64,000 bases of DNA from Alnus glutinosa (lineage: Eukaryota > Streptophyta > Magnoliopsida > Fagales > Betulaceae). A model generated the notes under the pieces. That model had not been told where the DNA came from, did not search any database, and was given only the letters and a program-made list of their open reading frames with translations. Location: assembly GCF_958979055.1 (NCBI RefSeq), contig NC_084893.1, positions 22,634,987-22,698,986 on the forward strand. The letters run 5' to 3'. Positions 47,112 to 58,420 of this stretch are shown piece by piece (within the stretch, counting starts at the first letter, position 1; the number at the start of each line of letters is the position of its first letter). A program made the translations under genes and the position numbers.

Positions 47112-50100
47112 TCACATAAAATATTTCTTCAAATGCTCGGCGTTCCAGGCTCTCGGTAATTCTTTGCCGGTCGTATCAATTAAATGGTATGCCCCTTTGT
47201 CGTGGCATCGTATAACTCTGTATGGGCCTTCCCATTTTGCTCCGAGCTTTCCCTCGATTGGATCTTTGGTGATCAGGCTTACTTTTCTCAAAACCCAATC
47301 TCCGAGTTGGAACTTTCGTGCGCTTACTTTTTTGTTAAAGTAATGGGCAGCTCGGTCTTGGTATGCAGCCCATGTTACCTGCGCTTCATCTCTTCTTTCT
47401 TGTAGCAAATCCAGATTGAGCTTGATTCCTTTGTCGTTGAGTCCCGGATTGTAGTGTGATACTCGGAAGCTGGATGATCCGACTTTAGCAGGGATAATTG
47501 CCTCTGAACCATAAGTTAAAGAGAAAGGAGTAGCCCCGGTGGGAGTACGTGTCATGGTACGGTAGGCCCAAAGTACCTCGGGGACATATTCGGCCCAAGC
47601 TCCTTTCTTTCTGCCGAGCTTCTTCTTTAGTGTTTTGAGAAGAGTCTTGTTCGTAGCTTCCACTTGTCCATTCGCCGGTGGATATATTGGGGTTGAGTAA
47701 TAATTTCTGATACGGAGTTTGGCACACCATTTTCGAAACGGTCCACAGTCGAACTAGTTTCCGTTGTCGATAACAAAAGTGTATGGGATACCAAATCGAC
47801 ATATGACTGAATTCCAGAGAAATTTTACTACGTTGGCGGTAGTGATAGTGGCGAATGCCTCGGCTTCAGCCCACTTGATGAAGTAGTCTATCGCTACAAG
47901 AAGGGATTTCCGCCCACCTTTTCCCGGTGGCATAGGCCCGACTATGTCGGACCCCCATTTTGCGAATGGCCATGGCGAAGTGATAAGGCTTAATTTTTCA
48001 GGGGGTTGCTTCATCACCCGGGCAAACCTCTGACATTTATTGCATTTTCAGACGAGTTTGACCGAATCCTTATTGATTGTTGGCCAGTAGTACCCGGCTC
48101 TCATTGCTTTGTGTGCCAACATCCGAGAGCCGGAATGGTTCCCGCAGACCCCTTCGTGTATTTCTTTTAGTACATATTCTGCCTCGGAATTTGTAAGACA
48201 CTTGAGAAGTGGCTCGGTATATCCTCTTCGATAAAGTGATCCTCCGATAAGCACGTACCGAGCTGAATGCATTTTTACCTTACGAGCTCGCAGCTTCTCT
48301 TCGGGTAGGGAACCGTTGCGGAGGTACTGAATGACGTCAGTGGCCCACTCGGGTTCGTCTGATCTTTCTTCAATCTCCATCATGTCGAGTTTTGGAAGGA
48401 TTGAAGGCTCGGTCTGTATCACCACCCCCCGTGTGGATGTTTTGACGACGGGCCCGGTACCGGAATCCATTTTGGAAAGAGCATCAGCACGGGCATTCTC
48501 TTCCCGAGGAACTTTTATTACGACGGTTCTGTCAAAGTTAGATTGACATTTACGCACCTTATCGAGATATTGAATCATCTTTTCGCCTTGTGCCTCGGCA
48601 AATCCCTGCACATGGCTGACTATCACCTGAGAGTCGCTTCTGATTTCTAAGTTCCTTGCTCCCATTTCCCGAGCTATTGAAAGCCCGTCCAAAAGTGCTT
48701 CATACTCTGCTTCATTATTGGTGGTCACAAAATCCAGTTTGATCGCATATTGAAAAGTTTCTCCATCCGGGCTTGCCAACGTGACACCGACTCCACTCTT
48801 CTGGTTGGCCGAGGAACCGTCTACATATGCTACCCATGTTTCCTTCTCGGGCAGTTCTTTGCTTTCGGGCGTATTGCTGAACTCTAGTAGGAAATCGGCT
48901 AACGCTTGACCCTTGATAGAAGTACGAGGGTGGAATTCTATGTCAAACTACCCCAGCTCTACAGACCAATTTACCAACCTGCCGGAAAGATCTGGTTTTT
49001 GTAATATCTTCTTCAGCGGATGCTCGGTTAACACACGTATAGCATGTGCCTGGAAATATGGTCTTAGTCTTTGTGCCGAGATTATTAAGGCGAAGGCCAA
49101 TTTTTCGATCCGAGGATACCTCTCCTCGACTCCATGGAGTGCTTTGCTGGTGAAATAAACCGGTTTTTGAATGCCTGAGTCTTCTCGGACCAAAGCTGAA
49201 CTGACTGCCGAGGGTGATACTGCGAGGTAGAGATACAAGATTTCTCCTTCCTCCGGGGCTGCTCAATAGCGGCGGGTTAGTTAGATACTCTTTTAACTTC
49301 TTGAAGGCTTCCTCGCACTCACTACTCCACTCGAAGGCTTTTCTCAAAATCTTGAAGAATGGGAGACATTTGTCGGTGGACCGGGAGATGAACCAGTTAA
49401 GGGCTGCTATTCTCCCGGTCAGCTGTTGCAGTTGTTTGGTGGTCCGGGGAGATTGCATATCGAGGACAGCACTTACCTTCTCGGGATTCGCCTCAATTCC
49501 TCTTTGCGAAACCATGAATCCCAAGAATTTTCCGGAGGAAATGCCAAAAGCACATTTGGCCGGGTTGAGCTTCATCTTGTGACTCCTTAGTGTCTCGAAA
49601 GTTTCCCCCAGGTCGGCTATATGGCCGGCGGCTCGTGTGCTCTTGACAAGCATGTCGTCAACATAGACTTCCACGTTTCGTCTGATCTGATTTCAGACCA
49701 TTTTGTTGACGAGCCTCTGGTACGTAGCCCCGGCGTTCTTTAGACCGAACGGCATCATTTTGTAACAGTATAGACCTCTGTTGGTAATGAACGACGTTTT
49801 TTCTTGGTCATCTTCATCCATGTGAATTTGGTTGTACCCTGAGAAGGCGTCCATGAACGTTAAAAGTTCATGACCGGATGTAGAGTCTACAAGGAGATCG
49901 ATCCGGGGTAATGGGAAACTATCCTTGGGACATGCTCTGTTGAGATCGGTGAAATCAACACACATTCTCCACTTCCCGGTGGCTTTCTTGACTAAAACCA
50001 CGTTGGCCAACCACTCTGGGTAGTTTACTTCTCGGATAAACCCGGCCCGCAGGAGTTTGTGTACTTCCTCGGCTATGGCCTGGTTTCGTTCTGGTGCGAA

Positions 50101-50877
50101 AGTCCTTCTTCGTTGTTTAACCGGTCGATGGCTTGGATCAACCATTAGGTTGTGGGCTATTACGGATGGGGGTATTCCCGACATGTCCTCGTGGCTCCAT
50201 GCGAACACATCTTTGTTTTTTCTGAGGAATGCCACCAGGGCTTCCTTTATTTCAGAGGGAAGCTGCCCGCCTACACGGACTTTCTTCTTCGAGTCACCGA
50301 GCTCGAAATCTTCCAATTCCTCGACTGGCTCCCCCATCGGTGATTGCTATTTTTCTTCGTCCTTTTTCTTCTCTCCGAGTCTTGTGGCTTCCAGGAGCTT
50401 CTTCAAGCTTGTATTATAACATTCTCGGGCCATCCTCTGGTCTCCTTTTTCGACACCGACTCCTTCTTCGGGGGGGAATTTCATGCTCAGGTGAGAGGTT
50501 GAGGTCACAGCTTTAAATTCATTGAGAGTTGTTCTCCCGAGGATGGCGTTGTAGGCCAATGGTCGGTCGATTATTAAGAACCGAACCATCACCGTCCTCT
50601 GCCTCGGGTACATTCCCGCTGTGACCGGAAGCTCGATGGACCCGAGTGGGAGCACTTGTTCTCCTGTGAATCCCACAAGCGAATGTCTCGCCGGGATCAC
50701 CTTACTTCGATCAATCTTCATTTGCTCGAAGGCTGACCTGTAAAGGATGTCAACCGAGCTTCCTGTGTCAACCAAGATGCGGTGTATTTTGTGGTTGGCT
50801 ATGGCCAGACTCAGTACCAGAGCGTCGGTATGTGGGAGAGATACCCCTGCGTAGTCGTCATCTGAGAACCCGATCAC
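47112..50877 (-). pseudogene. Inner Tat element pol: protease, RT, RNase H, archaeal-type RNase H, integrase
   Basis: Domains in order on the minus strand. Protease lies at 50877-50347 with active-site DTGSS and the AILGRTTL flap-side motif. RT lies at 50337-49250 with the LVKKATGKWRMCVDFTDLN and VYVDDM catalytic blocks. RNase H spans 49238-48948, followed by the archaeal-type RNase H at about 48850-48450 (VDGSS, TNNEAEYEALL, SDSQ). The integrase HHCC region starts at about 48180 (HEGVCGNH ... CNKC). The integrase core contains SDIVGPMP, VIDNGN and the GQVEATNK glutamate, with a C-terminal domain ending at 47112. In-frame stops sit at 50347, 49693, 48948, 48048 and 47754, with a frameshift at about 49250. 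Gypsy order plus two RNase H domains places it in the Tat lineage. Confidence 0.9.
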
Positions 50878-51165
50878 TTATGCGTCTCGTTTTTGGGACT
50901 TTGGAGGTTTCTGCACCGAGTATACCTCGAAATCCCGTAACTGTCTTGCATATGCCTTCCGTGCCGAGTTAGACTCTCCTCCTCGTCCGAATCCCCCCAA
51001 AATTGTCTGGATCTCCGGGAGGTTTTCCTGCCTTGCTGGTCTGGCTCGGGTCCTACTTCTTTCTCATGCGGCCCGAGGGTCTGGCCTGCATTCCGGTTCC
51101 CTTCCCCTTTCCTGATTTCTTCCTCGGTCATCCCGGGGATTGTTTTGATTCTGATGGAACCGATT

Positions 51166-52533
51166 CTAATGGGGGCGATTGCCGTGCTCCGGGTCTTGCT
51201 GAACTCTTTGATCTGCGAGGAAACGGACAAGTTTTTCGTTTTCTATGAAGCGTTCAATCATAAGTCTCAAGGATATACAGGCTTCTGTGCGATGCCCGGT
51301 AGTATCGTGAAACGCACAATACTGGTCGGCGTATTGTGAATGCGGATTTACGAGCACCGGTCTGGGTTTTCGGTACATCGGGTCTCGCTTTATCTCCAGG
51401 AGAACATCCATAATGGGTGCATTGAGGGGGGTCCAGTTGTGACCCCTTAGGGACTCCTGATCCCGCTTTGGCCTAGCCTCTTCTTCTGGAACACGCTTTC
51501 GTTCTTCCTTCCGAAGGTTCTTCTTTTTTGGATTCCCAGAAGTGGATGGGCGAGTTTGCTTGGGTCCCAATAGAGCTCGGAGTGTCTCCTCCTGGTTGAT
51601 GTACTTCTCGGCTTTGCTCATAAAGCCATCTAGATTCTAAGGGGGCTTCCTGGCTATATCAGCCATTAGGGCTCCATCTTTTCGGATTCCCTGAAAGAGA
51701 GCTTCGTAGATGAAATCATTGGTTGCTGCTTCGGCTTCAAGTCTAGCCTGGTTGAACCTTATGAAGAAATCTCTGAGATATTCCTCGGGTCCCTGGTGCA
51801 ATGACATCAAGGATCCGGACGGCTTTCTTCTGACCTTTCCGGCCATGAACTGCGTCAGGAACATCCTACTGAGGTCCTCGAAATGACGAATGGAATTTAG
51901 CGGGAGGCTCCTGAACCAATCACGGGCATTGCCCGAGAGGGTCAAAGGGAATGCTCGGCAGGCCACCATCTCGAGTGTTCGATGGAGGTCCATGTGGGCT
52001 CTGAAATTATCTAGGTGCTCCACAGGATCTTCAAGGCCCGTATAAAATGGGATCTCTGGGACTTTGAACTTCTCCGAAAGGCAGATATATTCCACCTCCT
52101 CCGTGAATGGAGAGGTGGTCTTCTGCAAAAGGTTTTCCACCAGGGAAGCTTTCCCCTTATCGTTCCGTTGAATAGCTGCGGTCAGAACATTGCATCTTTG
52201 TTCCAACCGGGCGATCATGCCTTGTACCTCCCTTGTCGCCTCGGTTTGAGTAGGGGGAGGGTTTCCTGGGACTTCTTCTTGGTTGTTCGGCTCCCCAGAG
52301 CCTTCGACCCGGCTGCCTTCCTCTCGGTTCCACGGGTCAGTGACAGTTCGATGAAGTTCTGGAACCCGGGCTTGGAGAATAGCATTCATAGTGGCCAAAT
52401 CCTCAATGCTCTTGGCCATCTGTTCCATTCTTTCATTCAAGCGAGTGAGTTGGGGATCGTTGGAGTTTCCTTCCTCCCGGGCATTCCGGTCATCCCGAGG
52501 CACTCTGTTGGCTTCTGATCTAGTATTCACCAT
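51166..52533 (-). pseudogene. Inner Tat element gag
   Basis: Starts at ATG 52533 (MVNTRS...), about 40 nt after the primer site. A coiled-coil/acidic N-terminus is followed by the Retrotrans_gag core (VEHLDNFRAHM ... NARDWFRSLP ... LTQFMAG). There is an in-frame TAG at 51639-51637, after which the same frame continues to 51166 with the CAFHDTTGHRTEAC knuckle-like segment. It is then lost to a further stop; decayed sequence with several stops links it to protease (about 51165-50880). Confidence 0.88.
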
Positions 52534-52569
52534 AACGGGATTTTTTTAGTAGAAAAACGATACAAGTCG

Positions 52570-52587
52570 TTCCCACAGACGGCGCCA
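52570..52587 (-). other. Primer binding site of the inner Tat element
   Basis: Minus-strand TGGCGCCGTCTGTGGGAA lies 3 nt inside the 5' LTR. Its first nine bases equal those of the tRNA-Asp primer site of the outer element. The remainder differs, so the primer tRNA is not assigned with confidence. Confidence 0.75.
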
Positions 52588-52590
52588 AAC

Positions 52591-53199
52591 TGTTGAGACA
52601 GTTTCCGGTAGGTGACATGTCGATCAGATATTTGTCTAGGTTGCTCTGGTCCACCTGAAAAACAAGGCTGCGTCGGGGGGTTCCGACAACCCCGCTCCGA
52701 TGCTTAAGTGAGTGTATGGTTCTGAGAATAAATGTGCAGAATAATGCCAAAAAGATTGATTAGCATGTACCTTAACATCTGAAGAGGTTCTAGTATTTAT
52801 AGAGGTTGAGGAGCAGTTATTGTCCCCCTGCATCCACGGGAATCGGCAGTTACATGGAAACGTGGCTTCAGTTACGCGGATATCTCGGGTTCACAGAATT
52901 AAGATCAGAGGCACGATCCTTTATGGATGGTGTGCTAAACTGCTGGTGAGGTCACGACCCATGATCCTATTTGGGGTCGTGCATCACATCCTTAAATCCC
53001 GGGTAGTCTTAGGATGTCTGGGGATGATGGAGTCATGGTGCACCCGTGCCAGTTCCGTTGAATCGAATAGGGCCCGAACGGCGGGACTGGGCCTCCGATG
53101 GGTTAATTTGTGGATTGTTGGGCCTTGGTCGGGTGTATGTGATGGGCCAGATTCTCGGGTTGGGCCTAGCACCCGAGAAGGTTGAAATTCTTCCCAACA
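52591..53199 (-). repeat. 5' LTR of the inner Tat element
   Basis: 609 bp, TG...CA ends, partner of 42471-43080. TATAAATA is on the minus strand at 52801-52794. The target duplication ACTGG follows at 53200-53204. Confidence 0.95.
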
Positions 53200-53329
53200 A
53201 CTGGATCAGCATCTAGAACAGCATAAGCTCTTTCCACTTCTATATCATCACTCTCTGGATTTAGTAAGCATACCTCTATCGGATCAGAAAACCTAGAGTG
53301 AGAAAACTTATCTTCCACCAAGGTTTGGA

Positions 53330-54706
53330 TCATGTCCTCTTCAAGGATCTCCGCATCATCATCATGCCAGGTTGTTTACAATTGTTGAAGATGTTCAACT
53401 CAACAGTCATATTTCCAAATGTAAGCTTCATGATTCCACTCCTGCAATTAATCAAAGCGTTAGAAGTAGCCAAAAATGGTCGTCCCAAAATGATAGGAAC
53501 GTCAATGCTAGAATGTGAAATAGGCTTTGTATCTAAAACAATAAAATCCACAGGAAAGTAAAATTTATCCACTTGCACCAAAACATCCTCTACTACCCCT
53601 CTTGGTATAACAACAGATCGGTCGGCAAGTTGAAGAACAAATTTGGTCAGTTTTAACTCCCCAAGGCCCAACTGCTCATAAACTGCGTAGGGTAGTAGAT
53701 TTACACCTGCTCCTAAATCCATTAATGCTTTATCAATCTTAGAATCACCAATGATGCATGGGATAGTTGGTGATCCAGGATCTTTTTGCTTCAAAGGAAT
53801 TTTCTGTTGAATTATAGCACTTACTTGCTCTGTTAAAAATGTCTTCTTGCGAACAAAAAGCTTTCGCTTGACTGTGCAAAGATCTTTCAAAAATTTTGCA
53901 TATGAAGGAATTTGTTTTATGGCATCTAACAAAGGAATGTTTATTTTCACTTGCTTGAGCACCTCCAAAATATCTTGATTTTCTGTTCCCTTTTTAGGTG
54001 CAAGCAACCTTTGGGGAAATGGGGCAACAGGCTCATACACTTTCTCCACTACATCTCCACCCTCACTAGGCTTGTCATCTTCCTTGGTTTCTAAATTCCC
54101 CTTAGGTGGTGAAGCTTTTTTTGGGACCTCTTTATTAACCACATTTCCACTCCTAAGGATAGTGACAGACTTGGCATGTTCCACTTGAGTATTGCTGACT
54201 TCATTTACCCCAACTCGAGTCCTTGGGTTAGGTTCAGGTTGGGCTGGAAACTTTCCTTTCTCTCTCACATTCAACTGAGACTCAATTCTGCCAACTGCAT
54301 TTCTCAACTCTTGATTGATCTGATTTTGGCTTTGCATGAAAGCTTGCAATGTTTCCTCCAGGGTTTGCTTATGTGGTGGCACATAAGGCACGTGAGAAGA
54401 AGATCCTTGAGGTTCATTTGCAGATTGACCATTTCTCCAACTAAAATTCGGGTGATTTCGCCAGTTAGGATTATATGTCTCAGAATAGGGTGAACTGAAT
54501 GGTCTTTGATATGCATTGGCCGCATTGGCCTGTTCATGCAACACCTCTTTGAAAGCAGGGATTGTGGGACAATCCTTGGTCAAATGCACATTAGCCTCAC
54601 AAATCTCACAGCTAATCTCAATTGGTTTGGGATTCTTAGTCACACCCACTTTGCTCAACTCTAATGCCTCCACCTTACTTGTCAATGTAGCAATACGAGT
54701 ACTCAT
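53330..54706 (-). pseudogene. Outer Athila-like element: gag C-terminus and protease
   Basis: A 458-codon frame. Near the start is CEICEANVHLTKDCP, a single zinc-knuckle-like CX2CX4HX4C motif. A Pro/Asn-rich region follows. The retropepsin domain has ALMDLGAGVNLLPY in place of the usual D(S/T)G and the IILGRPFLAT motif near its end. DLGA rather than DTGA is characteristic of Athila-type proteases. A frameshift near 53335 separates it from the coding sequence that leads up to the Tat insertion at 53205. Confidence 0.85.
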
Positions 54707-54932
54707 ATCCTCATATGCTTTAATGTGATATAAACCTCCCCTAGAACTAGGTTTAGGTTTTGCCTTATCAGTCCTCTCTGTGGTGTATCAGACTTGAGCA
54801 TTTTCGGCCAAGAGATCAAAATAATCCCAAGCTTCATCGGGCGCTTTGTTCATAAACTCACCATTACACATCATCTCCACAAATTGCCTCATGTTGGAAG
54901 TCAAACCATCATAAAAAAAAACTTATCACCCG

Positions 54933-55460
54933 CTATGTTTCATACCCATGATATGGGCATGAGAGTAAAAGTTCTTTAAATCGTTCCCAGCATTGAAAAA
55001 ATGTTTCATTTTCTTTCATGGCAAAATTCATGATGTTCCTTCTCAATGTATTGGTCTTATGAGTCGGAAAAAACTTTTTCAAAAATTCCCTGGTCATCTC
55101 TTGCCATGTCCCTATTGTTCTAGGCCTTAGGGTGTGCAGCCAATATCTGGCTTTCTCAGTCAAAGAAAATGGGAACAATGTCAACTTAACAACATCATCA
55201 AGATTACTAAGATGCATAGCACAAACCATATCAAATTCCTTGAGATGCATGTATGGGTTTTCAGAATCAAGCCCACGAAACTTAGGTAACAATTGGACTA
55301 CCCCAGGTTTAATGTCAAAATTTCCTGTATTGGCGGGGACCGCCACATAGGAAGGGGTACTTAACCTAGTGGGTTGCAAATAGTCTCTAAGGCTTTTGAC
55401 AGGTTGGTCAGCTTGGTTTTCAAATTCATCCTCATGGTTACTCCCTTCATCATCAGCCAT
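54933..55460 (-). pseudogene. Outer Athila-like element: gag N-terminal and core region
   Basis: The frame from MADDEG (ATG about 55460; the frame is open to 55577) has the Retrotrans_gag pattern: ENPYMHLKEFDMVCAMH, then FPFSLTEKARYWLHTL, then FLKKFFP. It ends at 54933 through a frameshift at a run of nine T (54914-54922); the coding sense then continues in another phase, with a stop near 54788, into the knuckle/protease frame. Confidence 0.85.
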
Positions 55461-55808
55461 GTCTATAGAGTCGATAAAAAACTCTAACTCAGAATTATGC
55501 AACTCTATAGGGAAAATATCAAATTCTACCTTTCTAAGTCTTTTTGTGTAATCGCGTTGCCAAACGCTCATACACAAAAAATTAACTCAATATGCTACAA
55601 AGTAGAACAATATCACCTGGAGACTTTATGATGCCTTCGCTCTTTTCTAGAGATAAATCTCCCTTGAATTTCTCAGCAGTAATGATTAGACAGTTAATAC
55701 CTGTTAAAAAAAATAAAATAAAATAAAACACAATTAATTTTTTTTAAAAAAAGAAAACAAAATAAAATTAAAAATAATAACAATTAAACTCAGTGTCTTA
55801 AATGCACT

Positions 55809-55825
55809 CCCCGGCAACGGCGCCA
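55809..55825 (-). other. tRNA-Asp primer binding site of the outer element
   Basis: The minus strand reads TGGCGCCGTTGCCGGGG, an exact 17-nt complement of the plant tRNA-Asp 3' end including CCA. It is 6 nt inside the 5' LTR. This primer is typical of Athila elements. Confidence 0.9.
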
Positions 55826-55831
55826 AAAACT

Positions 55832-57419
55832 TGTTGGACCACAAAGGGTGCAAACCCAAGTGTAGGTTTTCGCAAGTAATAAATTCTCGGTAAGTACGAG
55901 GTCGATCCACAGGGAATGATTAGACACGAGAGAATAATTCTTACTATTTTGCAGAAAAGAAAAATAAATAAATAAAAATAGGAATTTTTGCTTTTGGTTT
56001 CCACTCGAAAGTGGAGTAGTGGAATATAATTTAAATTAAAAAGTAAACTATAAAACTAAAATAAATAAATTTGATTTTGAAGATAATATTGGAAAAGACT
56101 AGGGTTTCAAGGATCCACCTAATATTTTATTATATATTCATGAGACATAAAAAAAAATATAAAATAGATTAAACATGGGTTGATTGAGAATTTGATTTCA
56201 AAAACGTGAAACAATAAATTAAGCATTCCATATATTTTCGAATCATATCAAATCAAATAAAGTAAGCATTTGATATAAACAAAAATCATAAGGAATCAAA
56301 ATAAACTTGTCCCCATTAAATTACTCTCAAATAAAAAATCATCCCCAAAATTTAATCATTCATCTATGAAAAACAAACAACATGGTCTCAAGAACACATA
56401 ATAAAAATACTAGGCTTCACCTCTAACCCTAGCTAGAGGTTTAGCCGCTCATGTTCATGAAAATAAATTTCATAATCAAAGTACTAAACATAAATTAAAA
56501 ACAAAGAAAATAAAATTCCAACTTGGCGTCTCTATGCTCTTCTGTGCTCCTTCGCTCCTCTCCTCTCTTTCGGAAGAACAAAGCATGGTATTTAAAGAGC
56601 TTGCAAGGTCTTTTTGGTACTTTCTTGGTGGTCTAGCTAAGGAAAGAATCACATCTTGCATTAATTGCACAGCAGCCCAAGGATGGAAATAAATTAGATC
56701 TTGAATCCATGTGTCTTGGTAAAAATTATGGAAAGAAATCATGACATGTCAATCTGATTTGTGCTCCACACGTCCATCACCAGAAGTATATGGAAAGAAA
56801 ATCAACTTGTGCATGAAAGGGATTTTCTTTGGAAAGAAAATCTGCATGATATGGTCCCCTACTGAACACATCCTTTGAAATTCCAATCCAAGTAAGAAAA
56901 AGACTCCATATCCGCACAGATTTGCGCTCTTTTATTGCGGGGCAATTTGGGCATAGTAAAATTCCGAAATAGGAAAAACATATTTCTGACTTATTTGTTG
57001 CATTTTTCATTAGCTTTCCAATGCCACTAAATTCAATGCAATCAGATTCTTGAGCCAAAAGTTATGATGAAAATAAAGTGATGTGCTCAATCTGGATTCT
57101 TTCTATAAATAAAGGATTTTGCCACTTCATTAAAATCTTGAAATTTGAAGGATTTTCTCCAAAACCTTTTTGTCAATAACGTGTACAGCTATGGAGGGAG
57201 ATATATGCTTGATTTGGTCCCCACAAGTCTAGAGATAAAATTGATTTGGACCTTCCTTGCATCTTTATGTCAATTCCACAAAAATAACGACATTATTTCT
57301 CAAATACCTGCAAAACACTAAAATACCAAAACTAACAAAAAGTATTAGAAAATAACAAAATTAAGGGTTTAACAAATATAAATTAAGGGGCCCAATTATA
57401 CACTATTTTGCACTCATCA
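55832..57419 (-). repeat. 5' LTR of the outer Athila-like element
   Basis: 1588 bp. On the minus strand it begins TGATGAGTGCAAAATAGTG and ends GGTCCAACA. It is complete, in contrast to the 3' LTR, which lacks the part equivalent to 55832-56179. Confidence 0.9.
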
Positions 57420-57554
57420 ACCATGAACCTATCATAACTCCGCATTTAAGTGTGCTTCTGCGAGAGTAATACTAGGATGGGTGACCTCTTGGGAAGTCTT
57501 GTTCGGAGGAGCCAAAAGTAGACAACATTGTGTCATTGGAGGTAGGTCGTTACA
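57420..57554 (+). mobile_element. Truncated Cassandra-type TRIM LTR with 5S rRNA-derived sequence
   Basis: About 57430-57510 matches the 3' two-thirds of plant 5S rRNA, including ACTAGGATGGGTGACC and GGGAAGTC of the internal control region. It carries changes (TCATAACTCCGCATTTAAG) that argue against a working 5S gene. The segment ends GGAGGTAGGTCGTTACA at 57554, the usual end of Cassandra LTRs. It begins exactly where the outer retrotransposon's LTR ends, so the 5' part of the LTR is missing on this side. Confidence 0.75.
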
Positions 57555-57615
57555 TAACCTGTTCAATATATATCCAAATTTTTAGATATTAGATTCACAT
57601 ATTTTTTACAACCGT

Positions 57616-57618
<3 letters not shown>

Positions 57619-57680
<62 letters not shown>
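57619..57680. repeat. Poly(A) run of 62
   Basis: Uninterrupted A over 62 bp. It could be a retroposition tail or slippage expansion; no source sequence is recognisable upstream. Confidence 0.95.
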
Positions 57681-57682
<2 letters not shown>

Positions 57683-58412
57683 TCACCCCGTCCCTCTTCA
57701 ACTTGGCATGCTTCCATCAGCGCTGAAAAGACATCATTGAGCAAGAAGAGAACTAAGGCAAGGCTGGTGATGTGCCGAGGGCTCAAAGAGAGTAGAAGTG
57801 CTTTCCTTCATGCTGAGATACCTATGAATTTTATTGGACAAAAAAATGATACATTGGAAGAATCTTTTAGCTCTTTCAATATCAATAGGTTGATTATTTC
57901 GCTCCTGTATCTTTCAAAAGGAAAAAAGGTCTCTATTGCGATAAATATTATTATCTGAACTATGCAAACTCGCCAACATAAGCTATTTACTTATCATCTC
58001 CGGCCTTGCAAATTGCTTTGATCTTTCTCCTCGATAACCTGCTAAACTGCAAAATTCCGAGATGTTTTACAAGTGAAAAAGTAATTGCGTAAGTACACGA
58101 CTTATTAATTAAACTATTGTAGAACTTTACATGAAATGAGCCTTATTTCATGAAAATAACAAGTGATTTTAGTAATTAAGAATGTCATGGGTTTTGCAAA
58201 GTTGGTAAATCTTGCCTCTGTCAATATGCTAATATCAAATTTGTTTTGAAAATGCATAATTTCAAGGACAATTCACATATTACTTTAATGCAAGGAAAAC
58301 ATGCAAAACAAAGTATTTTAAGTAGTGTACATAATTACTTTTAATCCATAACTTTACTACAAATGGTCTACTTAAGCCATTAACCCCTTATCGAGAGAGT
58401 TCGTATTGTCCA
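57681..58412. other. Intergenic, no recognisable gene
   Basis: A 73-codon frame (57737-57958) shows no family resemblance. The remainder is AT-rich with no clear repeat boundary. Confidence 0.3.
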
Positions 58413-58420
58413 ATGAGACC

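Larger units (their letters stand above)
42471..53199 (-). mobile_element. Inner Ty3/gypsy element, Tat lineage, with antisense extra ORF
   Basis: Two LTRs (42471-43080 and 52591-53199) of 610 and 609 bp are flanked by the perfect target duplication ACTGG (42466-42470 and 53200-53204). The minus-strand order is 5' LTR, primer site, gag, protease, RT, RNase H, second (archaeal-type) RNase H, integrase, then an oppositely oriented extra ORF, polypurine tract and 3' LTR. The second RNase H and the extra ORF before the 3' LTR are Tat-lineage traits. At least seven in-frame stops and several frameshifts make it inactive. It is inserted into the outer Athila-like element. Confidence 0.93.
35966..57419 (-). 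mobile_element. Outer Athila-like LTR retrotransposon, non-autonomous, with nested insertions
   Basis: The 5' LTR (55832-57419) and a truncated 3' LTR (35966-37215) bracket a minus-strand element. It has a tRNA-Asp primer site at 55825-55809 and broken gag and protease frames (53330-55460). A short pol continuation (42252-42465) follows on the far side of the inner Tat element. RT, RNase H and integrase are not seen. After removing the Tat (42471-53204) and hAT (38270-41918) insertions, only about 1.4 kb of non-coding DNA separates the last coding remnant from the 3' LTR. It therefore looks like a gag-protease-only derivative that depended on a complete relative. The target duplication is lost because the 3' LTR is truncated. 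Confidence 0.82.

Noticed and set aside
57421..57513. Functional 5S rRNA gene
   Set aside because: The first third of the 5S sequence is missing and conserved positions are altered; the context is a Cassandra LTR.
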